NCBI RefSeq assembly: GCF_044594925.1 | Contig: NZ_CP138991.1 | Location: forward strand, 744,001 to 808,000 | Length of the DNA: 64,000 bases | Source: Maribacter sp044594925 | GTDB taxonomy: Bacteria > Bacteroidota > Bacteroidia > Flavobacteriales > Flavobacteriaceae | Direction: 5' to 3' | Shown here: positions 1 to 8,269 of the stretch, in pieces | Layout: every line of letters begins with the position of its first letter | Position numbering within the stretch: the first letter of the stretch is position 1 | Made by a program: the position numbers and the translations under genes | The notes under the pieces: generated by a model | What the model saw: only the letters and a program-made list of their open reading frames with translations | Told to the model about the DNA's origin: nothing | Databases searched by the model: none

Positions 1-603
1 AACGTTAACACCGAGTGCGGCATATAAACGGTTTTGGTCAAATACTTCTCTTTGTAGGTTAATGAAAATTTCATCATAAAAATTCAGAAAGAAAATATCC
101 GTTAATGGCAGGGTTACTTGCAAACGATATCGTGCACGGTGGTCCGTTCTATTCTCGAACTCGGGGTCACTTTCCTCACCAACTGTTATAAATCGTTGCT
201 CCAGTCTGTAACGGTGTTCAAAAAGCACTTCCCAAACTTTATCCTTTAAAATAAACTGCTCGAAAATACGATGTTCGTTCAACCTTAAATCATCGGTCAA
301 TATATCCCCGAAAATTATACGATTATCAGAAAAATTGGGATCAGTATTAATATAGGCATAACCAAAGGTTGCCATGGCGTCCGGATTAATATGATAGTTG
401 AGACCGGTTCGCAGCAGCAATTGATTAAAATTCGTGGCTTGCTCGTAATACCTTAATTGTGCTTCGGTATGAATACTGAACTTTTCCGATACCCTATTGG
501 TTCCAAAGTACATATGCCAAGAACCTAGGTTGTTTTCTCCGTTCTCTTGGGCATTTAAGGCAACCTGAACAATAACGAGTAATAGTAAAAAGATTTTTTT
601 CAT
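1..603 (-). CDS. DUF2490 family protein, C-terminus outside the window
   Basis: An open frame starts at ATG 603 and runs in frame to the left window edge, giving 201 visible codons. It begins with a signal peptide (MKKIFLLLLVIVQVALNAQ), followed by NLGSWHMYFGTNRVSEKF and then alternating-polarity strands such as QLLLRTGLNYHINPDAMATF. That pattern matches DUF2490 proteins, predicted small outer-membrane beta-barrels of about 220-240 residues, so only a short C-terminus should be missing. No substrate is known. The downstream neighbour on the same strand is outside the window; the upstream S9 peptidase ends 92 bases away, so co-transcription is possible but not shown. Confidence 0.8.
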   Translation of the reverse strand, partial: MKKIFLLLLVIVQVALNAQENGENNLGSWHMYFGTNRVSEKFSIHTEAQLRYYEQATNFNQLLLRTGLNYHINPDAMATFGYAYINTDPNFSDNRIIFGDILTDDLRLNEHRIFEQFILKDKVWEVLFEHRYRLEQRFITVGEESDPEFENRTDHRARYRLQVTLPLTDIFFLNFYDEIFINLQREVFDQNRLYAALGVNV

Positions 604-695
604 AAAATAAAAGCAATTTTAAGCCTAGTTTCTATTCGGCTTATGTCCATTTTTAATGAGAAGCGCTTATCGGTTTAAAAACTTATGGAAAAACA

Positions 696-2630
696 TTACA
701 CATCACTTTCTATATATTCCGTGTCGTCTATGGGGTTTCCTTTGTCGCCTTTTAAGTATATGTTTAAAAATTCTAGCACACGACTGTAGGCTTCAATCTG
801 ATTTTCTTTTTTAACAAAACCATGTCCTTCATCTTCAAAAAGCACATATTCTACGGGAACCCCGTTCTTTTTAACACCAGCAACAATTTCATCAGACTCT
901 ACCTGAAGTACCCTAGGGTCTTTTGAACCTTGCAATACTATAAGTGGTTTGATGACTTTATCCGTATGGAATAGGGGCGAAATGGCACGCAACCTTACCG
1001 AATCTGCACTATTTGGGTCGCCCAATTCTAAATATAGCGCTTCTTTTTGGGCTTCCCACCAAGATGGTATACTGCGTAGCGTGCGTATCCAGTTGGTTAC
1101 TCCGAACAGATTTACACCTACATCAAATTCCTCTGGAGTATAAGTAAGTGCCGCCATGGTCATATAACCACCATAAGAACCACCTATAATCCCAATTTTT
1201 GTACCATCGATTTCCGGTTGAGAGGCCAACCAATTTTTTCCTTCAACACAATCCTTTAAATCTTTATCGCCGTGGTTTAAATCATCCATTTGATAAAAAG
1301 TCTTCCCGTAACCACTACTTCCTCTGTTGTTTACGGCAAGAACGGCGTATCCATGATTAACTAGGTATTGTATAAAGGAACTGAATCTTTGTCTGGACTG
1401 CCCACCTGGACCCCCATGCACCCAAACCAAGGCAGGTACTTTATTTTCGGCAGTAGCTTGATGAGGTTTATAATAAATAGCCGGAATTTCTAATCCGTCG
1501 AAAGATTTATACCGGATAACTTCTGCATTTACCAAATCTTGCGCTTCAATTTCATGATTAAGCACATTTGTCAGTTGGGTCTGCTCCCCAGTTTCCAAGT
1601 TATAAACGAAGAGGTTACTTGGAGTGTGCGAACCTCCTGCATAAAAGGTCATTAAGGTTTCATCATCAGAAAAGCTAACGTTACTGATGTCCATCCCAGC
1701 AGTTGTGGGCAGGGGTATGTTCTTATCCGTAGCTACCGCTCTAATTTCAATTGTATTTTTTGCATCCTCATTGATATAAGTAATCTGATAGGTTCCTTTT
1801 TCGGTAAAATAAGAGCCTGAAATGTCCCAACTACGGGTCATTACCCTTTCTTTTGATTTGTTAGTAATATCATACTTCATTAGCTGAGCAAACTCACTAC
1901 CATCATCTGTGGTGTAGTACAACGAGGTACCATCCGGAGAAAAATCTTCTGGACTATTTGCACTTTGATTATCGTTGATTTTGACCATTGATTCATTTTC
2001 CATATTGTATAAAAAAAGGTCGGCATCATTTGTATTGATAGGTTTTATTAATGGAAGGTATTTTTTATCGTCCGATAGCCCGCCAAGAAAATAACCACCG
2101 TCATTCTTGTAAAGCATTTTTGAGGTGAAGGTTTCTAAGTCCATTTCATATAAATCAGTATACCTTGCATCTCTCTTATTTGATGCGAATAGAAAGCTTT
2201 TTTTGTCCTTGGTCCAACCATAAAAGTTGGCTCTAGCACCTTCTTGGGGCGTAAGGTCGGTAAGGCTGCCATCGGTATCCCTAACATAGATGTGATAGAT
2301 TTCATCACCGTTTCCATCCATTCGAAATAACATGCGCTCGTCATTAGGGAAATAGGAAATAGCAAAAATAGAAGTGCTATCCGATTGTGTCAAGGGTTCT
2401 ACCTGTCCACCGGTTACCGGCACCGTATACATATTATAAATACCTGAACGGTTACTTGAAATAAGTAGTTTGGATTTGTCCGGAGAAAAACTACCACCGC
2501 CTATTGCCTCGTTATCCATCATTTGCTCAATGGTATAGGTTTGCATGGTTTCTGCGATAGAAGGAGTTTTAGGCTCCTCTTTACAGGCCCAAACCAAAAT
2601 AATTGATAGTAATACAGCGAGTTTTTTCAT
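696..2630 (-). CDS. S9 family peptidase (prolyl oligopeptidase type), lipoprotein
   Basis: 644 residues. The N-terminus MKKLAVLLSIILVWACKEE has a lipobox-like end with Cys16, so the protein is probably membrane-anchored and periplasmic or surface exposed. Residues ~35-370 form a TolB/DPP-type beta-propeller with SPDK and DPD-like repeats. Residues ~390-630 are the alpha/beta-hydrolase domain, with HGGPGG (oxyanion region), the nucleophile motif GGSYGGY (Ser ~485), GSKDPRV (Asp ~571) and EDEGHGF (His ~601), so the catalytic triad is complete. Such enzymes release oligopeptides or dipeptides from protein. The C-terminal tail DDTEYIESDV lies outside the core. It stands alone, with 82 bases to the propeller gene upstream on the same strand. 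Confidence 0.93.
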   Translation of the reverse strand: MKKLAVLLSIILVWACKEEPKTPSIAETMQTYTIEQMMDNEAIGGGSFSPDKSKLLISSNRSGIYNMYTVPVTGGQVEPLTQSDSTSIFAISYFPNDERMLFRMDGNGDEIYHIYVRDTDGSLTDLTPQEGARANFYGWTKDKKSFLFASNKRDARYTDLYEMDLETFTSKMLYKNDGGYFLGGLSDDKKYLPLIKPINTNDADLFLYNMENESMVKINDNQSANSPEDFSPDGTSLYYTTDDGSEFAQLMKYDITNKSKERVMTRSWDISGSYFTEKGTYQITYINEDAKNTIEIRAVATDKNIPLPTTAGMDISNVSFSDDETLMTFYAGGSHTPSNLFVYNLETGEQTQLTNVLNHEIEAQDLVNAEVIRYKSFDGLEIPAIYYKPHQATAENKVPALVWVHGGPGGQSRQRFSSFIQYLVNHGYAVLAVNNRGSSGYGKTFYQMDDLNHGDKDLKDCVEGKNWLASQPEIDGTKIGIIGGSYGGYMTMAALTYTPEEFDVGVNLFGVTNWIRTLRSIPSWWEAQKEALYLELGDPNSADSVRLRAISPLFHTDKVIKPLIVLQGSKDPRVLQVESDEIVAGVKKNGVPVEYVLFEDEGHGFVKKENQIEAYSRVLEFLNIYLKGDKGNPIDDTEYIESDV

Positions 2631-2712
2631 TATGTTTAGTTTTAATTAGCGTAAAAAGAATGGATAAACCTATAAGGCCTCTTAAAGCATTATGGTTTCA
2701 TAATAGTCATAA

Positions 2713-5700
2713 TCATTCCAAGTTGAAGCGAACCGTCTCTTTAAAGGGGGAAACTTCTAGACTTTCAATGGACTCCCGGTAGGCCTTCCATTTGTCAGTA
2801 AAAAAGGAATTGGTCTTGTTCAGCGCCATTTTCAATTCGTCCTTGGCATACTTAATCAAATCTCTTTCTGTTTTTGTGATGCCATTTTTGCGCGTGCTAG
2901 AATAGTAACTCGCGTTTCCTATGCGTTGCATTACAGTAATCTCAGGATTACGTGTTATACCTTGGCGTTTATCTACTTTACCAATATACAGCGCTACTAC
3001 AGAATCAATTTGTTTTACGATATCCTTGGAAGCTTTAATTTGGTCTTTGAACTTTTTCTCGTCCATTTCCTTAAGTTCCTTGCTATATTTTTCAGCAATC
3101 ACTTTACTTTCTACCAATTGAGAAACAGCATCGGCCGCTGATTGGGTCATTTTTTCGATTTCCTTTCCGGTTTTATAAACTTCGGTAATTGAGGCCGTAT
3201 TAACATTAAGCCTTGGGTCCGATTTTACCGTTATGGTCGTTTCGTCCGTTAGCTCACCAAAATGCATCTTAATGTTATACGAACCTGGTTTTACGTCTAC
3301 GCCTCCAGGCTCTTTCTTATTCTTTACAATTTTTCGAGATGGTCTGTCCGGGCCTTTTTCATCCATATTCCAGTAGATTCTATGGAAACCGGCCTTTTCG
3401 GGAGTTTTGTACTTTAGTGTCCGTATTAATCTATCACCCTCATAAAAATCAAACTGAATGGAATCCTTTTTCTGAATTCCGCTGAGCGCTTTGGAAGTAG
3501 ACTCGTTATCTCCAGAACTATCTTCCTTTTCTTTTTCATCAGTTTTATCTTTTTTCATATCCTTCTTACCTTCTTTTAAATAATAGGTAATCATAGCGCC
3601 AGACTTTCTATTTTCGGCATTGTACATGGCATCGCCACCAAACCTGCTTCCGGTCGGCTGTTGATAGGCAGCTTGGTAGGCTGTTGGAGGCGTAAATAGT
3701 TTCGCATCATTATTTAGGATACCACTATTACCAGCAAGAGCTCGGAGTGGTCTAATATCATCCAACACCCATGCCGCACGACCAAAAGTTCCGATAACCA
3801 AGTCGTGCTCTCGTGGATGAATCACCAAATCTTTAGTAGAAACGGTTGGGAAGCCCTCCGTCCATTTTTGCCAGGAAGTGGCACCATCCAAGGAAATGTA
3901 TAAGCCATCGTCCGTTCCTAAAAATAAGAGGTTCTTGTTTTCGATATCTTCAACGATACTAAGCACATAACTTTCTACATCCGTATCATCTACGATTCTA
4001 GACCAAGTTTTGCCGTAGTCCTTTGTTCTATATGCATAAGCGGTATAATTGAATCTTCTGTAATCATTGGCCACCAGCAAGGCCTCACCTTTATTTTTAT
4101 TGGATGCTTTAATTTGTGTTATCCAACTGCCTTTTGGTAAGCCTTTTATATTTTGAGTTACTTCTGTCCAAGTGGCACCTCCATTTTGGGTGTAATGCAC
4201 ACGACCATCGTCTGAGGCAGTCCATAACATATCTTTTTCAAGTGAGGAAGGCTCAATAACTAACAGCGTACAATGATTTTCAGCTCCTGTGGCATCCATG
4301 GTTAGTCCACCACTTTCGCTTTGTTTTTGTTTTTCAGGGTCATTGGTCGTCAAGTCAGGGGAAATAACGTCCCAAGTTAAGCCCTTATCCGTACTTTTAT
4401 GCACAAATTGACTTCCAAAATAAACCGTACTATTATCAAAAGGGTCCTGCCCAATAGCAGCGTTCCAATTAAAACGTAGTTTGGTATCTGCATCCGGTGG
4501 GGTAGGACGTACAATATAATTATTACCAGTTTTCCAATCATATCGAGCAACGAATCCTTGCTGACTCATGGCATAGCCATATTGCGAATCATCCAAATCT
4601 GGCACCACATCAAAACCATCACCAAAAGCAATTTCTTGCCAGTAGCTATTTCGAATCCCTTGGTCCCTCCAAACATAGGCAGGTCCTCTCCAAGATCCAT
4701 TATCCTGCATTCCGCCATAAACATTATAGGGATACTCGTTATCGACATTGATATGGTAAAACTGTGCTACGGGAAGATTACCGATAAAGCGCCAAGATTT
4801 TCCGCCATCCTTTGAGATATTTAGGCCACCATCATTACCGTCCATCATAAACTGCCCATTTTCCGGATGAATCCAAAAAGCATGATGGTCTGGATGTACC
4901 CCATTGTTTGCTCGGTATGCCGGCATTAATTGCGTGAATTTTTTACCTCCGTCTTGGGATACATTTACATAGGTAAATACAGAGAACACCCGATTTTCAT
5001 TTTCAGGGTCCACATAGATTTCAGAATAATAAAAAGGTCTATTTCCAATATCGTCTTTGTTGTTGATCATTTTCCATTTGAAACCACCATCTTCAGACTT
5101 GTAGAGTGCATTCTTTTTTGCTTCTACTAGGGCATAAACTACGTTCGGTTTACCCGGAGCAATAGCAATTCCAATTCTTCCGAGATCTCCTTTTGGGAGT
5201 CCATCTTCATCACTTAATTTTTTCCAGTTTTCTCCTCCATCATGCGTCATATATAATCCACTACCCGAACCACCGGATTTAAAAAACCAAGGGTCACGTT
5301 TATGTTCCCACATGGCCACTAACAGTTTGTTAGGGTTGGTGGGGTCCATGACCATATCCGCAACTCCTGTTTTATTGTTCACAAAAAGTATTTTCTCCCA
5401 GCTTTTACCACCATCGGTGGTTTTGTAAACACCCCTTTCAGCATGTTCGCCCCATGGGGAACCTATAGCACCTACATAAACGGTATTAGGGTCCGTGGGG
5501 TCAATTTTTATTCTATGGATGTGTCTTGTTTTTTCCAGGCCCATAGCTTTCCAAGTGTTGCCACCATCTAGGGATTTATAAACACCATAGCCACCGTTTA
5601 AACTGTTTCTAGGGTTTCCTTCTCCTGTACCGACCCATAAAACAGAAGGATTGGACTGTTGTATGGCCACAGCTCCAACCGATGCGGTTACCTCCTTATT

Positions 5701-5940
5701 AAATATAGGTTCCCAAGTAATACCACCCGAATTAGACTTCCAGAGTCCACCAGAGGCGGTTCCTACATACATCATATCCGGATTATTTGTAACTACGTCA
5801 ATCGCTGTAACCCTACCGCTCATACCACCGGGACCTATATTTCTAGGTTTTAGGTCTTGCATGAGTTTCATGTCCAATTCTTGTGCAACGGTAAATAGGG
5901 ATGCGAAAAGCATCGAGAGGAAAAATAGCTTTTTGGTCAT
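2713..5940 (-). CDS. Secreted VPS10/sortilin-type BNR beta-propeller protein (glycosyl-hydrolase-like)
   Basis: 1075 residues with signal peptide MTKKLFFLSMLFASLFTVAQ. Residues ~30-780 carry many BNR/Asp-box repeats of the form S-x-DGG-x-x-W (TTDGGKSWEKI, THDGGENWKKL, TKDYGKTWSRI), the hallmark of sialidase-like and sortilin propellers. A Lys/Asp/Glu-rich low-complexity insert lies at ~793-820. It is followed by an Ig-like segment (~825-925) and a helical C-terminal region. Bacteroidota proteins of this size are usually annotated as glycosyl hydrolase or exo-alpha-sialidase, but no catalytic residues can be assigned from the sequence, so the enzyme label is uncertain. No C-terminal T9SS signal is evident. 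Confidence 0.85.
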   Translation of the reverse strand: MTKKLFFLSMLFASLFTVAQELDMKLMQDLKPRNIGPGGMSGRVTAIDVVTNNPDMMYVGTASGGLWKSNSGGITWEPIFNKEVTASVGAVAIQQSNPSVLWVGTGEGNPRNSLNGGYGVYKSLDGGNTWKAMGLEKTRHIHRIKIDPTDPNTVYVGAIGSPWGEHAERGVYKTTDGGKSWEKILFVNNKTGVADMVMDPTNPNKLLVAMWEHKRDPWFFKSGGSGSGLYMTHDGGENWKKLSDEDGLPKGDLGRIGIAIAPGKPNVVYALVEAKKNALYKSEDGGFKWKMINNKDDIGNRPFYYSEIYVDPENENRVFSVFTYVNVSQDGGKKFTQLMPAYRANNGVHPDHHAFWIHPENGQFMMDGNDGGLNISKDGGKSWRFIGNLPVAQFYHINVDNEYPYNVYGGMQDNGSWRGPAYVWRDQGIRNSYWQEIAFGDGFDVVPDLDDSQYGYAMSQQGFVARYDWKTGNNYIVRPTPPDADTKLRFNWNAAIGQDPFDNSTVYFGSQFVHKSTDKGLTWDVISPDLTTNDPEKQKQSESGGLTMDATGAENHCTLLVIEPSSLEKDMLWTASDDGRVHYTQNGGATWTEVTQNIKGLPKGSWITQIKASNKNKGEALLVANDYRRFNYTAYAYRTKDYGKTWSRIVDDTDVESYVLSIVEDIENKNLLFLGTDDGLYISLDGATSWQKWTEGFPTVSTKDLVIHPREHDLVIGTFGRAAWVLDDIRPLRALAGNSGILNNDAKLFTPPTAYQAAYQQPTGSRFGGDAMYNAENRKSGAMITYYLKEGKKDMKKDKTDEKEKEDSSGDNESTSKALSGIQKKDSIQFDFYEGDRLIRTLKYKTPEKAGFHRIYWNMDEKGPDRPSRKIVKNKKEPGGVDVKPGSYNIKMHFGELTDETTITVKSDPRLNVNTASITEVYKTGKEIEKMTQSAADAVSQLVESKVIAEKYSKELKEMDEKKFKDQIKASKDIVKQIDSVVALYIGKVDKRQGITRNPEITVMQRIGNASYYSSTRKNGITKTERDLIKYAKDELKMALNKTNSFFTDKWKAYRESIESLEVSPFKETVRFNLE

Positions 5941-6000
5941 TCTTTTGAAAGGTTAATTAGTCGCCTAAATATAGGAAAAAGCCAAGGCGTTAAGAAGCGA

Positions 6001-6034
6001 TTTTGTTTTTTAACAACAGGAAAATTAATCTTTG
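6001..6034 (+). promoter_or_regulatory. Candidate Bacteroidota promoter for the secreted protein at 6083
   Basis: TTTTG at 6001-6005 and TAATCTTTG at 6026-6034 are separated by 20 bases. This resembles the Bacteroidota TTTG-N19-TAnnTTTG pattern with one extra base in the -7 element. The predicted RNA start is about 40 bases before the ATG. Confidence 0.35.
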
Positions 6035-6082
6035 TGTTCGTCTAGTTTACAACAAAATACTTCAAAATACGTTTTCAGCATT

Positions 6083-6769
6083 ATGAAACGGATATTTTTC
6101 ATCTCTACAGTATTCATTATCAGTCAATTCATAATTGCTCAGGAACCAGAAGGCGTTTGGCTATCCAATGACAATCCTTGGCAGAATTCTGCGAATCTTT
6201 CTAAAACTATTCCCGGTAAAACAGTTGTGGATTTTGATAGAAGTTCCATAGGAAATATAAATAAAGAAAATAAAAATAGATTTACCATTAATCGTAAGAG
6301 AACCAAGTTTAAAATACAGGGAGTCAAGGGTAAATTGAAAATCGAAAGTGTCGATAAAAATGAAATAGTCTTGAAGGGCTCAAAGAATACTAAATATACA
6401 TTTGAAAAGTTAGATTTGACTCATAAACTGGAAATGGGTGAAAAAGAATTACAAGATTTTTTGGTGGAGCAGCAATGCGATTTAATTCAGGGAATTCAAG
6501 GACAGTTTACCAAGGAGCAGTATTACTTGGATAAAAAGACCAAAAAACCTCGTGGACGCTATCAGTTTATAAATTTCAGTGAACGTAGTAATGGGCATTG
6601 GGCTATAAAAACGATACACGGTAATGCTTTTTTAATTTTTGAAGCTGGACAAAATCAGAAAGAGGGAGTTTTTCAAATTACCGCTGTCAAAGTAAACGGA
6701 TTCACCTTACTTCCGCTACAAAAGGACAATCCTATGAAGAATTTAACAGCTATTAAAACCTGTTTGTAA
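6083..6769 (+). CDS. Secreted protein of unknown function
   Basis: 228 residues from ATG 6083. An in-frame TTG at 6032 would add 17 residues ahead of a normal signal peptide, so the internal ATG (MKRIFFISTVFIISQFIIAQ) is preferred. The mature part contains W-L-S-N-D-N-P-W near its start and a strand-rich segment (RTKFKIQGVKGKLKIESVDK). A Lys-rich second half includes EQQCDLIQGIQGQFTKEQYY and a strand-rich C-terminus. I do not recognise the family; a small beta-sandwich or lipocalin-like fold is possible. It is divergent from the BNR protein gene and stands alone. Confidence 0.75.
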   Translation: MKRIFFISTVFIISQFIIAQEPEGVWLSNDNPWQNSANLSKTIPGKTVVDFDRSSIGNINKENKNRFTINRKRTKFKIQGVKGKLKIESVDKNEIVLKGSKNTKYTFEKLDLTHKLEMGEKELQDFLVEQQCDLIQGIQGQFTKEQYYLDKKTKKPRGRYQFINFSERSNGHWAIKTIHGNAFLIFEAGQNQKEGVFQITAVKVNGFTLLPLQKDNPMKNLTAIKTCL

Positions 6770-6944
6770 GGTAAATGCCATGGAAGTTTTGCTCCTTTAA
6801 GCTAAAGAAATTGTTCACTCTTCGTATAGCCTTTCAGATACTTGAAAAGCAACTAATATGCTGTATTCTAATATTTTATCGATTGGATGTGTAACAAGAG
6901 CGTCTCTAGGACGTCTTATGGTTACATCAATCAAATCAAATCTA

Positions 6945-7478
6945 ATGCATAATCAACTTAGTCAAAGACTTCGTCTTAGCCTCACTGTAATTGTAACCCT
7001 TTTGATATGGGCGCATATTAGCTGGGATTATTTTCATGGTGGTGTGCCCATACATTACATTTTGCATAGCGACGATATGCCAGGTATTCCAAATTGGTGG
7101 GGAGGTATCGTATTACCCATATTTACATATTTTCTGTTGTACCGTATTGCTTTACGTTTAAATAAACCTAATAATATAGATTCACTGAAACTTGTAGGAT
7201 TACGTTTTATGGCGGGATTGGTATTTGCAATTAGTATATCGGTGACGTTTTTAAATGGAATTGAAGTTACTGATTATATCATGGGTCTAATATTCATACT
7301 GTCACTTATATTTCCATTACATAAATCCGAATTCTTTTTGGGTTGGGTACTTGGTGCCTCATTTGCTTTTGGAGCAATTATTCCTATTGGTTTTGGCGGT
7401 ATATTGTGTCTAGTATTCTTTATTATTTATAAATTGGTGAATGGGCTCAAAAGAGTACTCCTACCAAAAGAGAAATAA
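6945..7478 (+). CDS. Multi-pass membrane protein of unknown function
   Basis: 177 residues if translation begins at ATG 6945 (MHNQLSQRLRL). Earlier in-frame ATGs at 6918 and 6858 are possible, but the segment they add is atypical and sits directly ahead of a basic stretch and the first membrane helix. About five hydrophobic helices are visible: LTVIVTLLIWAH, GGIVLPIFTYFLLY, LVFAISISVTFL, IMGLIFILSLIFPL and GGILCLVFFIIYKL. A short WDYFHGGVPIHYILHSDDMPG loop follows helix 1. No family was recognised. It is convergent with the methyltransferase gene, with 2 bases between the stops and no terminator seen. Confidence 0.7.
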   Translation: MHNQLSQRLRLSLTVIVTLLIWAHISWDYFHGGVPIHYILHSDDMPGIPNWWGGIVLPIFTYFLLYRIALRLNKPNNIDSLKLVGLRFMAGLVFAISISVTFLNGIEVTDYIMGLIFILSLIFPLHKSEFFLGWVLGASFAFGAIIPIGFGGILCLVFFIIYKLVNGLKRVLLPKEK

Positions 7479-7480
7479 CA

Positions 7481-8074
7481 CTACTTTTTCATAAATATTC
7501 CGAACAGTTCTTTTCCCCGCCTTGGCGGAATAGAGTTGTAGCAGGCTTTAAAAGTTATGGTTTTTAGATAGGTTTCCAAATAGCTTAGGTATAGATTTTT
7601 ATTACCTCCGAAAGGACGCTTTTCCATATCTCCCGTTAAGGGAAAATTAAACCAAACACCCACAAGTTTTCCAGTAGCCGCAAGAAGACCAGCCATTTTT
7701 TTTGCATACCTGTGGCGGTTCTCATCTGTGGGTACAAAAGAACAGAAAAAGGTTTGTTCTAAAATCAGGTCATACTTTCCTTGATGTTCAAAAAAATCTC
7801 CTCGTAGTAGTTGTTTCGGGGGGAAGTCCGGAATTCTCTCCTGAAAAGCAATCAATGGAACTTGGGAAATATCCAATATGTAAATATTTTTGAACCCATT
7901 TTTCCACAAATACTCCGCTTCATATGCATTTCCTGCTCCGGGAATTAGTATAGAAATAGTCTTTTCATGCAATTGATTGATATAATCCTTTAATGGAGTT
8001 GAGGGATAACCAATATCCCAACCTGTGCTTTGATTTTTGTAACGTGTGGTCCAGTAATCTTGTTGATTTTCCAT
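7481..8074 (-). CDS. TPMT-family SAM-dependent methyltransferase
   Basis: 197 residues, cytosolic. The N-terminus YWTTRYKNQSTGWDIGYPST matches the start of thiopurine S-methyltransferase-like enzymes, where W-D-x-G-x-P-S is typical. The SAM-binding loop ILIPGAGNAYEAEYL lies at ~42-56, followed by the acidic ILDIS strand end and GDFFEHQGKYDLILEQTFFCS. Related enzymes methylate thiols, thiocyanate, halides or selenium and tellurium compounds. The substrate here cannot be told from sequence. The length is normal for the family. Confidence 0.85.
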   Translation of the reverse strand: MENQQDYWTTRYKNQSTGWDIGYPSTPLKDYINQLHEKTISILIPGAGNAYEAEYLWKNGFKNIYILDISQVPLIAFQERIPDFPPKQLLRGDFFEHQGKYDLILEQTFFCSFVPTDENRHRYAKKMAGLLAATGKLVGVWFNFPLTGDMEKRPFGGNKNLYLSYLETYLKTITFKACYNSIPPRRGKELFGIFMKK

Positions 8075-8205
8075 AAGTGAATGAAATCCTTATTTACATT
8101 GAATTCTTAAAAGTAATTCAAAAGTGAAGTAGTTCATAAACTTTGGGAGATTGAAATCATTTTACTTTTCCTAAACCCCTAATTCCTCTATCTACACATT
8201 TCCCC

Positions 8206-8236
8206 TTTGTACTATTGTGCCATTTCCCTATCTTGA
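8206..8236 (+). promoter_or_regulatory. Candidate Bacteroidota promoter for the tricorn-like protease
   Basis: TTTG at 8206-8209 and TATCTTGA at 8229-8236 are separated by exactly 19 bases, matching the -33/-7 layout TTTG-N19-TAnnTTTG with one deviation in the -7 box. It lies 34 bases before the ATG at 8270. Confidence 0.45.
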
Positions 8237-8269
8237 AAAACTTTTAAAATCTACAACGAATCTTATTTT

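Noticed and set aside
637..660. Similarity of CGGCTTATGTCCATTTTTAA to 28890-28910 and a shared AGCGCTTCTCAT near 28700
   Set aside because: Only about 19 of 21 bases match in AT-rich DNA, which is expected by chance at this window size; two short matches are not enough to call a repeat.
5651..5956. 101-codon plus-strand open frame
   Set aside because: It is antisense to the start of the BNR propeller gene and shows no family resemblance.
6032..6082. Upstream TTG start for the secreted protein at 6083
   Set aside because: It would add 17 residues ahead of a normal signal peptide.
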